Below, one piece after another: positions 21,605 through 34,645 of a stretch of 64,000 bases of DNA. Position numbers and translations under genes: made by a program. Source of the DNA: Cepaea nemoralis (lineage: Eukaryota > Mollusca > Gastropoda > Stylommatophora > Helicidae); NCBI GenBank assembly GCA_014155875.1, contig JACEFZ010012632.1:62001-126000 (forward strand). Direction: 5' to 3'. The notes beneath the pieces were generated by a model. It ran no database searches, was not told the origin of the DNA, and worked only from the letters and a program-made list of their open reading frames with translations. How positions within the stretch are numbered: the first letter of the stretch is position 1; each line of letters opens with the position of its first letter.

Positions 21605-24600
21605 TTGCAGTGGTTATGTAAACCCTGGAGTTAGACAATGTGTCAGGTCAGGGTTGATTATGTAAACTCTGGGACTGGACAATGTGTCAGGTCAGGGTTG
21701 GTTATGTAAACCCTGGGACTGGACAATGTGTCAGGTCAGGGTTGGTTATGTAAACCCTGGAGTTAGACAATGTGTCAGGTCAGGATTGGTTATGTAAACC
21801 CTGGGACTGGACAATGTGTCAGGTCAGGGTTGGTTATGTAAACCCTGGAGTTAGACAATGTGTCAGGTCAGGATTGGTTATGTAAACCCTGGGACTGGAC
21901 AATGCGTCAGGTCAGGGTTGGTTATGTAAACTCTGGGACTGGACAATGTGTCAGGTCAGGGTTGGTTATGTAAACCCTGGGACTGGACAATGTGTCAGGT
22001 CAGGGTTGGTTATGTAAACTCTGGGACTGGACAATGTGTCAGGTCAGGGTTGGTTATGTAAACCCTGGAGTTAGACAATGTGTCAGGTCAGGGTTGGTTA
22101 TGTAAACACTGGGACTGGACAATGTGTCAGGTCAGGGTTGGTTATGTAAACCCTGGAGTTAGACAATGTGTCAGGTCAGGGTTGGTTATGTAAACCCTGG
22201 AGTTAGACAATGTGTCAGGTCAGGGTTGGTTATGTAAACTCTGGGACTGGACAATGTGTCAGGTCAGGGTGGTTATGTAAACCCTGGAGTTAGACAATGT
22301 GTCAGGTCAGGGTTGGTTATGTAAACCCTGGAGTTAGACAATGTGTCAGGTCAGGATTGGTTATGTAAACCCTGGGACTGGACAATGTGTCAGGTCAGGG
22401 TTGGTTATGTAAACCCTGGAGTTAGACAATGTGTCAGGTCAGGGTTGGTTATGTAAACCCTGGAGTTAGACAATGTGTCAGGTCAGGGTTGGTTATGTAA
22501 ACCCTGGAGTTAGACAATGTGTCAAGTAAGGATTGGTTATGTAAACCCTGGAGTTAGACAATGTGTCAGGTCAGGGTTGGTTATGTAAACCCTGGGACTG
22601 GACAATGTGTCAGGTCAGGGTTGGTTATGTAAACCCTGGAGTTAGACAATGTGTCAGGTCAGGGTTGGTTATGTAAACCCTGGAGTTAGACAATGTGTCA
22701 GGTCAGGATTGGTTATGTAAACCCTGGGACTGGGCAATGTGTCAGGTCAGGGTTGGTTATGTAAACTCTGGGACTGGACAATGTGTCAGGTCAGGATTGG
22801 TTATGTAAACCCTGGGACTGGACAATGTGTCAGGTCAGGGTTGGTTATGTAAACTCTGGAGTTAGACAATGTGTCAGGTCAGGGTTCGTTATGTAAACCC
22901 TGGAGTTAGACAATGTGTCAGGTCAGGATTGGTTATGTAAACCCTGGGACTGGACAATGTGTCAGGTCAGGGTTGGTTATGTAAACCCTGGAATTAGACA
23001 ATGTGTCAGGTCAGGGTTCGTTATGTAAACCCTGGGATTAGACAATGTGTCAGGTCAGGGTTGGTTATGTAAACCCTGGAGTTAGACAATGTGTCAGGTC
23101 AGGGTTGGTTATGTAAATCCTGGGAGTTAGACAATGTGTCAGGTCAGGGTTGGTTATGTAAACCCTGGAGTTAGACAATGTGTCAGGTCAGGGTTGGTTA
23201 TGTAAACCCTGGAGTTAGACAATGTGTCAGGTCAGAGTTGATTATGTAAACCCTGGGACTGGACAATGTGTCAGGTCAGAGTTGGTTATGTAACCCCTGG
23301 AGTTAGACAATGTGTCAGGTCAGGGTTGATTATGTAAACCCTGGGACTGGACAATGTGTCAGGTCATGGTTGGTTATGTAACCCCTGCAGTTAGACAATG
23401 TGTCAGGTCATGGTTGGTTATGTAAACCCTAGAGTTAGACAATGTGTCAGGTCAGGGTTGGTTATGTAAACCCTGGAGTTAGACAATGTGTTAGGTCAGG
23501 ATTGGTTATGTAAACCCTGGGACTGGACAATGTGTCAGGTCAGGGTTGGTTATGTAACCCCTGGGACTGGACAATGTGTCAGGTCAGGGTTGGTTATGTA
23601 AACCCTGGAGTTAGACAATGTGTCAGGTCAGGGTTCGTTATGTAAACCCTGGAGTTAGACAATGTGTCAGGTCAGGGTTGGTTATGTAAACCCTGGAGTT
23701 AGACAATGTGTTAGGTCAGGGTTGGTTATGTAAACCCAGGAGCTAGACAATGTGTTAGGTCAGGGTTGGTTATGTAAACCCTGGAGTTAGACAATGTGTC
23801 AGGTCAGGGTTGATTATGTAAACCCTGGAGTTAGACAATGTGTCAGGTCAGGGTTGGTTATGTACACCCTGGAGTTAGACAATGTGTCAGGTCAGGGTTG
23901 GTTATGTACACCCTGGAGTTAGACAATGTGTCAGGTCAGGGTTGGTTATGTAAATCCTGGAGTTAGACAATGTGTCAGGTCAGGGTTGGTTATGTAAACC
24001 CTGGAGTTAGACAATGTGTCAGGTCAGGGTTGGTTATGTAAACCCTGGAGTTAGACAATGTGTCAGGTCAGGGTTGGTTATGTAAACCCTGGAGTTAGAC
24101 AATGTGTCAGGTCAGGGTTGGTTATGTAAACCCTGGAGTTAGACAATGTGTCAGGTCAGGGTTGGTTATGTAAACCCTGGAAGTTAGACAATGTGTCAGG
24201 TCAGGGTTGGTTATGTAAACCCTGGGACTAGACAATGTGTCAGGTCAGGGTTGTTATGTAAACCCTGGAGTTAGACAATGTGTCAGGTCAGGGTTGGTTA
24301 TGTAAACCCTGGAGTTAGACAATGTGTTAGGTCAGGGTTGGTTATGTAAACCCTGGAGTTAGACAATGTGTCAGGTCAGGGTTGGTTATGTAAACCCTGG
24401 AGTTAGACAATGTGTTAGGTCAGGGTTGGTTATGTAAACCCTGGAGTTAGACAATGTGTCAGGTCAGGGTTGGTTATGTAAACCCTGGAGTTAGACAATG
24501 TGTTAGGTCAGGGTTGGTTATGTAAACCCTGGAGTTAGACAATGTGTCAGGTCAGGGTTGGTTATGTAAACCCTGGAGTTAGACAATGTGTCAGGTCAGG

Positions 24601-25873
24601 GTTGGTTATGTAAACACCTGGAGTTAGACAATGTGTCAGGTCAGGGTTGGTTATGTAAACCCTGGGAGTTAGACAATGTGTCAGGTCAGGGTTGGTTATG
24701 TAAACCCTGGAGTTGGACAATGTGTCAGGATCAGGGTTGGTTATGTAAACCCTGGAGTTAGACAATGTATGTCAGGTCGGAGTTGGTATATGTAAACACC
24801 TGGGACTGGACAATGTGTCAGGTCAGCGTTGGTTATGTAAACTCATGGGCTGGACAATGTGTAGGGTCAGGGTTGGTTATGTAAACCCTGGACTGAGAAC
24901 AATGGTGCTCGGTCAGGGTTGGTTATGTAAACCCCGGAGTTAGACAATGTGTCAGGTCAGGATTGGTTATGTAAACCCTGGGACTGGACAATGTATCAGG
25001 TCAGGGTTGGTTATGTAAACCCTGGAGTTAGAAAATGTGTCAGGTCAGGGTTCGTTATGTAAACCCTGGAGTTAGGCAATGTGTCAGGTCAGGGTTGGTT
25101 ATGTAAACCCTGGAGTTAGACAATGTGTCAGGTCAGGGTTGGTTATGTAATCCCTGGAGTTAGACAATGTGTCAGGTCAGGGTTGGTTATGTAAACCCTG
25201 GGACTGGACAATGTGTCAGGTCAGGGTTGGTTATGTAACCCGTGGAGTTAGACAATGTGTCAGGTCAGGGTTGGTTATGTAAACCCTGGGACTGGACAAT
25301 GTGTCAGGTCATGGTTGGTTATGTAACCCCTGCAGTTAGACAATGTGTCAGGTCAGGATTGGTTATGTAAACCCTGGGACTGGACAATGTGTCAGGTCAG
25401 GGTTGGTTATGTAAACCCTGGAGTTAGACAATGTGTCAGGTCAGGATTGGTTATGTAAACCCTGGGACTGGACAATGTGTCAGGTCAGGGTTGGTTATGT
25501 AAACCCTGGAGTTAGACAATGTGTCAGGTCAGGATTGGTTATGTAAACCCTGGGACTGGACAATGCGTCAGGTCAGGGTTGGTTATGTAAACTCTGGGAC
25601 TGGACAATGTGTCAGGTCAGGGTTGGTTATGTAAACCCTGGGACTGGACAATGTGTCAGGTCAGGGTTGGTTATGTAAACTCTGGGACTGGACAATGTGT
25701 CAGGTCAGGGTTGGTTATGTAACCCCTGGGACTGGACAATGTGTCAGGTCAGGGTTGGTTATGTAAACCCTGGAGTTAGACAATGTGTCAGGTCAGGGTT
25801 CGTTATGTAAACCCTGGAGTTAGACAATGTGTCAGGTCAGGATTGGTTATGTAAACCCTGGGACTGGACAATG
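21605..25873. repeat. 44-bp satellite, main block, about 97 copies
   Basis: The unit contains tgtcaggtcagggttggtta and tgtaaaccctgg. Two interspersed types differ at the end: ggagttagacaatg and gggactggacaatg. Rare markers reappear far apart, for example caatgcgtc at 21900 and 25563 with the same neighbours, showing multi-unit duplications. A stretch at about 24615-24930 has many unusual indels. Confidence 0.95.
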
Positions 25874-27248
25874 TTAGTTAGTTAGTTAGTTAGTCGACAG
25901 ATCATCCTCATTGCACATCGAACCATTCAGTCCATAAGTGCTCGGATCCCCTCCTCAGCAAATCCCGCAGCGTGTAGCGGCTAATGACGCCAGTTCTGTG
26001 TTGGTTTATCAATCTTCTTTGGCTTCCTGCGTAGTGTTCTTGTTTGGCCACCCCTCTTTTTATTTGCTGCTCCCGCAGTCTGGCCATTGTTGTAGATTCA
26101 CAGTCATCACTTGGTTCTTGCAAAAGTCTCACTTCTCGTAGAGCATTCAGAATGTCAGCCTGGTCCATGGCGCGTCCGCCCTCCACAGTAGCCTCACCTG
26201 CGAGCTTGTCAGCCCGCTCATTTCCTTGTACTCCTGCATGACCTGGCACGAAGATGAAACTAATCTTTGCCAGCCAAGACCGCTTCAGAGGCAGCAACCA
26301 TTCTCTTCGGATCGACCCCTCCTCTATCCTCTTGATCATTTTCATTGAGTCGCTAAGGAAACAAGCCCTAGTGAATGTCTGTGTCTCGAGCCATGTTATT
26401 GCTTTACTTACTGCCATGACTTCCATGGTCAGGCTACTTGTGGTTTCAGTGAAAGCACCAGAGTCCTCCTTCACAATTCTCCCTCCAGCCCGAGCTGTAA
26501 AGGCCCATGAGCTTCTCACATGTCGGACGACCGACCCATCTGTGTAGATGACCGCGTCACCGTCTAGCGAATTCTCGAAAATCAACGCTTGTACTTCAGC
26601 CTCCACAGCAGCCAGATTTTCTTGTCTGCATTTTCTATCTAGTTGGATGCAAGCTGAAAAGGATGTGCAGAAGTCTGTTGGCACTTGCACCCACTCCTCG
26701 CCAGGTTCTAAGTCCTCAAGTGAACACACCTGTTGAAGAATGTCTTCGGCTTGACCCATCCACGACCGTCCTCTTTTTAACCTGCTGCCCTTCACCTTCC
26801 TAATTTCACTATGCAGTGGATGTTGTGTGTTTGCGTTAATTCTGAGGTAGGCGCGTGCCCTGAAAACTTGTACTCTCTCTTCAATGGTTGGAAAATCAAG
26901 AAGGTAGCGCATCGCCCTGCATGCTGTATCTCTTGTACATCCAAGAATAATGCGCATAGCTTCATTCTGTATCCTTTCCATCTGCTTATGGCTGAGAGTC
27001 AGGATTGCCATTGCATACTCCAAAACAGACATGACCAGCCCCTCGTACAGAAGACATAGATGGCGCTGCTCACAGTTTGCTGCCGCCATCACCCGCATCG
27101 CTGCCAAACCCCGCTTGGCCTTTGTTATCACCTGGTCTATGTGCACATTATAAGCAAGGCTTCGATCAAACCGTATCCCCAGGTAATTCATTGCCTGCGT
27201 TCTTTCCACCATCTCTGAACACAGCATTACAGTTGGTGTTGGATTGTT
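25874..27248 (-). mobile_element. 5'-truncated LINE (RT thumb plus RNase H), copy 1
   Basis: Minus-strand insertion in the 44-bp satellite. Its 3' end has a CGAC(TAAC)n tail, seen on the plus strand as five TTAG repeats. The 5' end is truncated within the RT domain. GACAAT occurs on both sides (25868-25873 and 27249-27254) and may be the target duplication, with a few satellite bases lost. Confidence 0.85.
25908..27227 (-). CDS. LINE ORF2 C-terminal part: RT thumb/connection and RNase H
   Basis: An open frame of 439 codons. Residues about 1-180 are the region after the RT palm (MNYLGIRFDRSL, then RIQNEAMRIILG). Residues about 225-345 are RNase H: YTDGSV (Asp), SSLTMEVMAV (Glu), FLSDS (Asp) and GNERADKLAG (Asp), so all four acidic catalytic positions are present. 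The N-terminal endonuclease and RT palm were lost by 5' truncation; the frame is open further upstream into the junction, so the first Met is not a real start. It ends in a stop only about 12 nt before the tail region. It fits the RNase H-bearing I/Nimb/Ingi-like LINEs. It cannot transpose by itself. Confidence 0.85.
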   Translation of the reverse strand: MLCSEMVERTQAMNYLGIRFDRSLAYNVHIDQVITKAKRGLAAMRVMAAANCEQRHLCLLYEGLVMSVLEYAMAILTLSHKQMERIQNEAMRIILGCTRDTACRAMRYLLDFPTIEERVQVFRARAYLRINANTQHPLHSEIRKVKGSRLKRGRSWMGQAEDILQQVCSLEDLEPGEEWVQVPTDFCTSFSACIQLDRKCRQENLAAVEAEVQALIFENSLDGDAVIYTDGSVVRHVRSSWAFTARAGGRIVKEDSGAFTETTSSLTMEVMAVSKAITWLETQTFTRACFLSDSMKMIKRIEEGSIRREWLLPLKRSWLAKISFIFVPGHAGVQGNERADKLAGEATVEGGRAMDQADILNALREVRLLQEPSDDCESTTMARLREQQIKRGVAKQEHYAGSQRRLINQHRTGVISRYTLRDLLRRGSEHLWTEWFDVQ

Positions 27249-27254
27249 GACAAT

Positions 27255-27487
27255 ATTGGTTATGTAAACCTGGAGTTAGACAATGTGTCAGGTCAGGGTT
27301 GGTTATGTAAACCCTGGAGTTAGACAATGTGTCAGGTCAGGGTTGGTTATGTAAACCTGGAGTTAGACAATGTGTCAGGTCAGGGTTGGTTATGTAAACC
27401 CTGGAGTTAGACAATGTGTCAGGTCAGGGTTGGTTATGTAAACCCTGGAGTTAGACAATGTGTCAGGTCAGGGTTGGTTATGTAAAC
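27255..27487. repeat. 44-bp satellite, 5 copies between LINE copy 1 and LTR element 1
   Basis: Same unit as the main block; two of the five copies read aaacctgg instead of aaaccctgg. That pattern is repeated exactly beside LINE copy 2 at 37053-37285. Confidence 0.95.
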
Positions 27488-28016
27488 TGTCAAAGACTTG
27501 AACACATCCCCTCAGCCAGGAAGAGCAGGTAATCTTAAAGAGGCCATGAGGGGATACTGTGCACGAGGCGTGGTTCAGAGAGTTAGCACTCTAACCACGA
27601 TAAGCATCACGCCTCGTGGTAGCGGGAGAAGTTGAGTAGACACTCAACATGACACGTTTGCCATCAAGCGTGCCAGGTGAGGCAACACGCGTCAAGGTGA
27701 AGGGGACTCCGCGTGGTGTGTACCGGCTGGGGAAAAGATTGGCAGACGGGAGACAGGACGTGTCGAGTACACCTCGTTTAGAATAGAGCTAGGGTTTTGT
27801 TGTAACTACATAGATAGAAAGTAGCATAGTGGTTAGCTATTTGTGATAGAGGATTCTGTGGTAGAGTGTTATGTGTTTCATTAGCGACTGTTCACTGCTG
27901 TAGCGAGCCAATGGCAATAAACTGCACTATGTATTTTGCCTCCCACACGACTTGCATGTATTCTTGTATTGGTGTGAGAGAAGTACCCGATGAGGCCTGT
28001 CAGTGAGTTGTTGACA
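27488..28016 (+). repeat. 5' LTR of element 1
   Basis: Begins TGTCAA and ends TTGACA. It contains an AATAAA signal at 27916-27921. Compared with the 3' LTR it has one substitution (cttgcatg/cttgcaag) and three single-base indels. Confidence 0.93.
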
Positions 28017-29220
28017 GGCCAGGGTAATTGTGGTTGTCAGAAGTGAAGCTTGGACGCAAAGTTCAAGCTAATCCACTCGTCCACGAGCTCCAGACTAGGG
28101 TTTAATTTAATTTGTGTAGTGACGGTGATTTGTGCAGACGAGAAAAATGTTGCAAGCTAGAAATGTGCCCATCGTGACGTATTAAACTGTTTAATTGTGT
28201 TTATGAAATATTTATTTAGTCAAAGTATGTATTCCATCAAAGCTGTAAGTATTAATATTCTTGGTTTCTCGTATTTATTTATATATTTACCTTTTTGTTG
28301 AGAAATGAGTAACCAAAAATAATTCACGGCGGAGCGATACGAAGCCAGCAAACAATATCGATTTTCATCGCGCTGTGCTGTGACGTCAGATGATTGACAA
28401 ACAGTCGTCTGGGCTCATTAGCATACAGCAAGCGAGTGTTTACAAAGTTGCTAAACGGCGCTCGCCTGAATTGGTACGTTATATCAGCTATTATTTCTTT
28501 ATTTGATTTACGAAAGGAATATATTTATTTATTTAAACATTATTAGGTTATTTATATCTAGGAAAAGCAGTTATTAATATTTCTGGTCTATTTTCTCATT
28601 GTTTTACTGTCACGATGGAACTACTTTCGGGCGAGCAGATGGCACTTGCTTGCACAACACTTACATAAATTAACTAGAATAGTAACGTAAGGCAATACTG
28701 ATAGAACGAAGACAGGACATCGACATTTAATTTACGTGGTACATATTCTAGTTGTTCGTGATTCTGTCATTGTCTAGGTCATTGTCCTTAGTTGTCGGGG
28801 TAATTATATCGTGCACCTCTGGGCGTAACACTGCGCCGCCCTACATATCGAAGAGTGAACAACAGCTGTGGTACGGATGCCGGTGTGCCAACTATGGTGT
28901 CCCAATTACGTAACGTGTTTCCACCCTAAAGTATCAAGGTTACCTGTGTCGACGGAGTTCCGTTCCCTGATCCTCGGGAACGTTAAAGCTGAGTACACTT
29001 ACATATTTTGGCATGCAATTTGATTAATAGTGCATCTCTTTTTCAGCTTTTGAGACACTATTGTAAATTTTGTGCTCTGTTTTTTCAGCATTAAATTTTG
29101 CAGGGCACAAGCAAAGAGTACACGTCTTTGCGCTCATTGGTGAATAAAAATAACATATCAAAGATAGATAATTAATAAAAAGATCATTGTCTGTCACTGC
29201 TAGCCAATTACTAAATTAAA
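28017..29220 (+). other. Leader of LTR element 1
   Basis: Non-coding, about 1.2 kb. Just after the LTR, tgtcagaagtg followed by gcttggac is shared with element 2 and is the likely primer-binding zone, though I cannot name the tRNA. A block near 28325-28470 (ggcggagcgatac, later gctcgcctgaat) is conserved in the leader of element 2. Confidence 0.6.
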
Positions 29221-30300
29221 ATGGCAACTTTATCAGATTTCATAAAAGCAGGTAAAGAACTGGAATTAACAGGGAAAGAACTACAACAATATGCAGATCA
29301 AAATTTTAAAGAAGCGAAAGAGGCTGAAAAAGCTGATCGCATACGAAAAGAAGATGCAGAAAGAAATGAACGCGCACGAGAAAGAGAACAAGAAAGACAG
29401 CATCAAAAAGAGATTGCTCAACTAGCTGAGATAACAAAACAGAAAGAATTAGAACTTAAACAACAACAGTTAGAACATGAGAAGGAGATAAAACAGAAAG
29501 AACTAGAATTAAAAGCAAAGGCAATTAGATCAGGACAAAGAATTAAAACATTGAAAAACTGAAATGGAAGGGTCAAAGAAAAAAAAGAAAATGTGGGCTC
29601 CAATTTTATGAAGAATCTCAGTGGTGAGCCCCTCAAAGTAATAGAGTCCATACCAACAGACCTCAGATCTAACTATCAATACATCCATGATAGGATAATG
29701 CAACACTTTTTACTTGATGCCCCTGGATATCAAAATCAATTTTCAAATTTAAAGCCTAAACCCAATGAGACTTTCATTGATTACGTCTCAAATGTTCTAA
29801 GTGTACTAAATAGATGGCTTAAAGCGGCTAACATAGGAAGAGACTTTGATAGATTAAAAAACTTAATTGCTATGGATAAGGTTATATCCACCATACCTTC
29901 TCCGTTTGCCAAATTTTGCAGCAGTCAGACATAGAAAACATAGAACAGTTTGAAAAGAAAGGATCGGCATATTTTTCTTCTAACAGAGATGTCTTTAAAA
30001 CTTCAAATGACTCTGAAATAGTTTCTTTTGTGAAAGACCAACAAAATATCAGAGTAATAGAAAACCATTTCAGAAATATGATAAGAAAGACATGAAAGTG
30101 TCCAAATGCATACATTGTCAACTTGTACATGATTCTGATGGTATGTGTGACAAATCGCCAAATTATCCGGCGCATCTTGAAAAAGTGATCAAGAAACAGC
30201 AAAGTAAAAGATCTGCATACAGGCGGGCAATCAAATGTTTTTTTTTGTTCCTGTTATGGCATTATAGTATAAGTGTCTGGCCGGCAGCGTATGAAAGCCA
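29221..30300 (+). pseudogene. Broken gag of LTR element 1
   Basis: From ATG at 29221 the frame encodes a Glu/Lys/Gln-rich coiled coil (about 113 codons; MATLSDFIKAGKEL, then many KQKELEL repeats). It then stops where the counterpart in element 2 continues. A second open stretch, 29593-29934, is the central gag region (MKNLSGEPLKVIESIP, then FSNLKPKPNETFIDYVS). Frameshifts at about 29918 and 30045 lead to a Cys-rich zone at 30092-30240 that matches the zinc-knuckle region of element 2 and is itself shifted in a T-run near 30240. At least four lesions; non-functional. Confidence 0.85.
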
Positions 30301-30472
30301 GTAATGCCATTTTGATTGACACCTCTTCAGATGGTGAGTAGTGAGAATGAGTCTGAGAGTGAAAGTGACTTACCTAATAACCAAGCAGAAAATGTTTGTG
30401 GTGCATACGATATGTTGAGCTTCGACAACTGTGAACGATGTCACCAATTCCATACAGACGCGAAGCTAGAAT

Positions 30473-31483
30473 GTGGACATACAGTACTATGGCTCATCTG
30501 AGAGTGTAAACGCAGCAGTAGCCTCCAGAGGCAATCTTGTGTTCCACAATGCGATGGTGAATGATGTACCATGCCAGTGTTTGCTGGACAGCGGCAGTAC
30601 CCTTATTGGTCTTCGGAAAGAACTGGTTAATCCGGGTGATTACACAGGTGATACTGTCAAATGCCGTACCTTCTCGGGTAACATTGAAATTTACCCTTTG
30701 GCAAAAGCCCATATTGATTCTCCTTTTCTCTCTGGTACCTTTACTTGTGCAATACTGAACAACCCTTGTACTGATTTAATTCTGGGGTGCTTACCCCAAC
30801 TAAAACATTGTACGATTGAAGAAATAGTTGCATGGGAGAAATTAAATGCAGGTAATGCAACAACAAGGGCAGACAGTGTGAAACATCAAGACACATTGCA
30901 AGAAGAAAGATTACTGTTGCTTTCCCCAACAGGCACAGATGACACCAACAAACAGAAATGTATAGAGCAGCAAAAAGCTGACCCTAGTGTGTCACCATAC
31001 TTAAAATTATTGAAAGAAAAAGCCAGATTGACCAAAAATGCATCCTGTTTATTTAGACGTAAGAATGGCATTTCAACTACAGGTCATGCTACTGGTAACC
31101 ATGAACAGGTGTTACCTGAACAATACCGGTTAACTATGCCAAAATATGCACATAAAACACCGGTGACTGGTCGTCGTGCATACAACAACACCAGACCAGG
31201 TTTTTTCAAGAAGATAAAATTATGCTTTCATAATGTATTTGCATGTAATGTCTGTCAACAATTGGTACAAAAGTTTAAGGGTAGACATCCTACAACTAAA
31301 GTACAACCTTCTATACTGGCTCCCAAGCCATTTGATAGAGGAAGGGTCAGTTCTACCACAAACACACAAACAACGGTGCAAGAACCAGTGATCTTGAACT
31401 TGATCAAGACAGATTTAGGCTACTTCCATACCAGCGAAATGGCAACGACTATTCAAGGTGGTACATACCATGGTACATGTTGA
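30473..31483 (+). pseudogene. Protease and integrase zinc-finger region of LTR element 1
   Basis: An open frame of 336 codons. Near codons 38-42 LLDSGS is the retropepsin active site, followed by a flap-like TFSGNIEIYPLA and LILGCLPQL. About 120 residues later an integrase N-terminal H2C2-like zone appears (EQYRLTMPKYAHKTP, then FACNVCQQLV, then PKPFDRGRV). One expected His is replaced in GRRAYNNT. The DDE catalytic core that should follow is absent. Protease directly followed by integrase, before RT, is the informative point. Confidence 0.8.
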
Positions 31484-31700
31484 CTATGAAATATCGATAA
31501 ACATACACTTAGAGATATTCCATGTCAACATGCGTAAACTTTACTTTTCAAGACAACAGACAGAAGTAGAGACAGACGAACATATTGCAACAACACCAAG
31601 TGATCAGATGACAGACATACATAACGCAACTACACTAGTTAGTGAGACTGGCAAATCCGACGAGGGGCATACATGTAGTGAACGTATAGAATACACATGA
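31464..31700 (+). pseudogene. Integrase C-terminal module of LTR element 1
   Basis: DYEISINIHLEIFHVNMRKL matches the integrase C-terminal DYEISINGHLEIFHINMLKP segment of element 2. It is followed by the acidic linker that precedes RT there. Its frame overlaps the end of the preceding piece in another register. Confidence 0.75.
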
Positions 31701-31709
31701 ATAAATCAG

Positions 31710-32468
31710 AATACTGATGACTGGACAATACACCTACTGAAACTGAGACATGCCTTTGACAGAGTGCGACTTTTCGGTCTCACTGTCAAACCAAGCAAAG
31801 TCAAATTATGCCTAAAATAAATTCATTTTTGGGTCATGTCATTTCTCAAGACCAACTGTAGACTGACCAGAAAAGTAGTACCAAAATTATGAATCTGACC
31901 ATGTCTAACATAAGGAAACAGGTCAGAAACCTTTTGGGATTAGTAAATTACTCAGAAATTACAATTATATGTGAAAGATGCATTATTAATTTCTGCATTG
32001 TCAAAATTGAAAATGCTTTTTAGTAATGTTCCCATCCTCCGCTTGCCTAATCCTGGGCTCGTTTATTATCTTAGGACAGATGCCAGCAGGATCTCCATCG
32101 CTGCAGTCCTAGGCCAATTTTATGAGGGCATCTTCCACCCGATTTGTTACGTGAGCCGTAAGATCACACCTGCCGAGTCCAGATATTCAATATCAGAACT
32201 AGAAGCCCTAAGCGTCATCTATGCGGTGAGAAAGCTCCATCGATTTCTGGCAGGTGTACACTTCATTGTCCAGACAGATAATTCTCCCATTACAGTCATC
32301 CAGTCCGGGGTGCACCGAAACGACCGGATATACAGGTGGTCTCTTATTTTGCAGAACTATACGTTTAGTATAGAACACATCAAGGGTAAAGAGAACATTT
32401 TAGCTGATACCCTTAGTAGACCATCAGGGGTAGAAATACCCGAAAGTCCGCATATAGAGAGAGAGTGA
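31710..32468 (+). pseudogene. RT remnant and RNase H of LTR element 1
   Basis: About 31715-31840 encodes only the end of the RT palm/thumb (LLKLRHAFDRVRLFGLTVKP), with a stop; the palm with the YIDD box is deleted. From 31971 the frame is open to 32468 and encodes the RNase H domain: YYLRTDASR (Asp), ISELEALSVIYAV (Glu), VQTDNSPITVI (Asp) and NILADTLSRP (Asp). It is over 90% alike in protein to element 2. Nothing coding follows before the 3' LTR. Confidence 0.85.
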
Positions 32469-34645
32469 TAGTCAGTACATAAATATACAATAATGTATAT
32501 AAAATGTGTTACATATACATCTACTTTATGTGCTAAATAATGATCCAAGTACAATGAACTATCAGGTGTCCGCAGACATGAACTAAAGAACTGTGCTGCA
32601 GAACGTAGATACTACCGTGGTGTAATAGGACAGCTCATTTTCAACTAGGCTCCATTCCGGTGTATCATGTATGTGAAATACAGAGAACAGTGTCAGAACA
32701 GTGCTTAGTTATAGACACGGAAAAGACTGAGCTACGACACCAGCGGAATCTCTACACGGGCACTACCGAGAAAACTCTAGTATGACTGTATAATGTATTT
32801 CAGATACCCAGGCAAATTGTGTAGATTGATTATGCCTATACAACAAATGTGCAAACATGAAGGCAACTACTATCCTGAAGGAACTGAAGACAGTGTATAT
32901 AAAATTAATGTGATATGTAATTAAATATTTTAAAATAATGATAAATTGGAGATAGAATTAGGTAAGATAATAATTCTCATTTAGTTAAATAGTTTAGGTA
33001 GTACGGTAATTAACCCGGTTACTTAACTTAAATTTAAATCACAATATTAGATTAAACATAAATATAGTTTATTAAATTAAAATAGTGATAGACATAGCAC
33101 CATTTAGATTGTGATATTTCATTTAACTGCAATATAGTTTAGCTTATTCCATCTTAGTGAAATCATACCATCGATCAAACATTACCATTTATTAGTATTA
33201 TCATTTTACATTACATAAGTGAACTTACATCATTTACACCATTTAGAGTAAGAACATCAATCATATAATTTCTTGTCAATTTAAAAAAATTAGGTAATAT
33301 AGTGACAGAAAAGTATATAATTTCTGTTCACATCATCCATTTAATTAAGGTACATAACTCACATCACATCATGTACAGTGAAATAGTTAGATTACATCCT
33401 TAGATTAGATAAACATATCAGATAATTAGCATGACAAAGTTAGATAACACATCAAATACTGAGATATAGAAATAGGATTACTATGTTATAGTGTAGAGTC
33501 TTAGATTAATGTAATATACTGTATCGATGAGATCAAGGGGACGAATTATCAACACGGTCTCATCCATGTAAATATAGTGTAAATAGATGACTCGTGCAGC
33601 GACTTACGCACAGTCATTGGGCTCGACAGTCATAAACTGCGCCGAATCTGTACAGTGTTACTCAATAGGTTTTTAAATAATCAGAAGAATGGGTATATAA
33701 GGATAAAGATGTATGATAGAATTAGGAGTGAAAGGAGTATGACAGAAGTTTGAATGTGAAAACGAATGGAAGAGAGACAGGAGAGAGGGAGGTTGGTCAG
33801 CGGATTCTTCTGCTGCCTCGCTTAACTTTTAACGTTTGTTTGTGTGATTGTTGTTTTTCGTTAGTGAACATGTGCTAATGTGAATGTGTTGTCTGTAATA
33901 TAGGTTAGAACTTAGATTACAGTATTTTGGGTTTCATAACCAGGGAATGTAGTCATGAATTAGTGTTATGCACCTGTTTGTGGGCACATTTAACCAAATT
34001 ATGACCCGTAAAAAACTGATATACATACACATAAAAAAAATTAGAAACATAGAGTAGGGATTAAATTAGTAGATTAATTACATACAAACACGCAAACAAC
34101 CAGGAAAACAAACATATAAATTACATACACTTTTTGTAAATCAAAGGGAGATAACTTTGGGTCAGGGGACATAATAGACAACGAAAAAACTATCTTAACA
34201 GTGAAATGGGAACTTTACACGCGGAAGCGATGTAGGTAAAGCCTATCGCACACACTCTTGTATAATTGTTGTTAGATATTATATGGGGGACATGAAGCAA
34301 TTCATGTGTTGACCCTAAGAAAGTCAACTTTGGATGGGTAGTAAGTTAATTACTATGTGAGGGCAGGTCTTATAAGACAACGGTCCGGTTCAGACATACC
34401 TCTAATAAGTATAATATAGCATGTGAGAAAGGGCTCACGCCAACCAGTCCAAGTTTGTGGCGATTGCCAGTAGCCAAGTAAAGTTTCGCTACATTGTGGT
34501 AAAAGTCAGTAGGAGTCTATTAGAATGCCCAAGCCAGGTTATCTAGAGTCTTTGACAAAAATTAGAGACACTAATTTTTAGAAACCTCTTGCGTCACAAC
34601 CAATGAGTGAAAGTTGGTGACGCAAACACAGGAGGGGCGGGTGTG
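32469..34645 (+). other. AT-rich 3' region of LTR element 1
   Basis: About 2.2 kb without open frames between RNase H and the 3' LTR. Its last part (gggtcaggggacataataga near 34155, and the PPT) is conserved in element 2, so it belongs to the element. No env-like gene was seen. Confidence 0.7.

Noticed and set aside
21605..25873. CRISPR-like repeats
   Set aside because: The units are directly tandem without unique spacers, in a eukaryotic setting with no cas genes.
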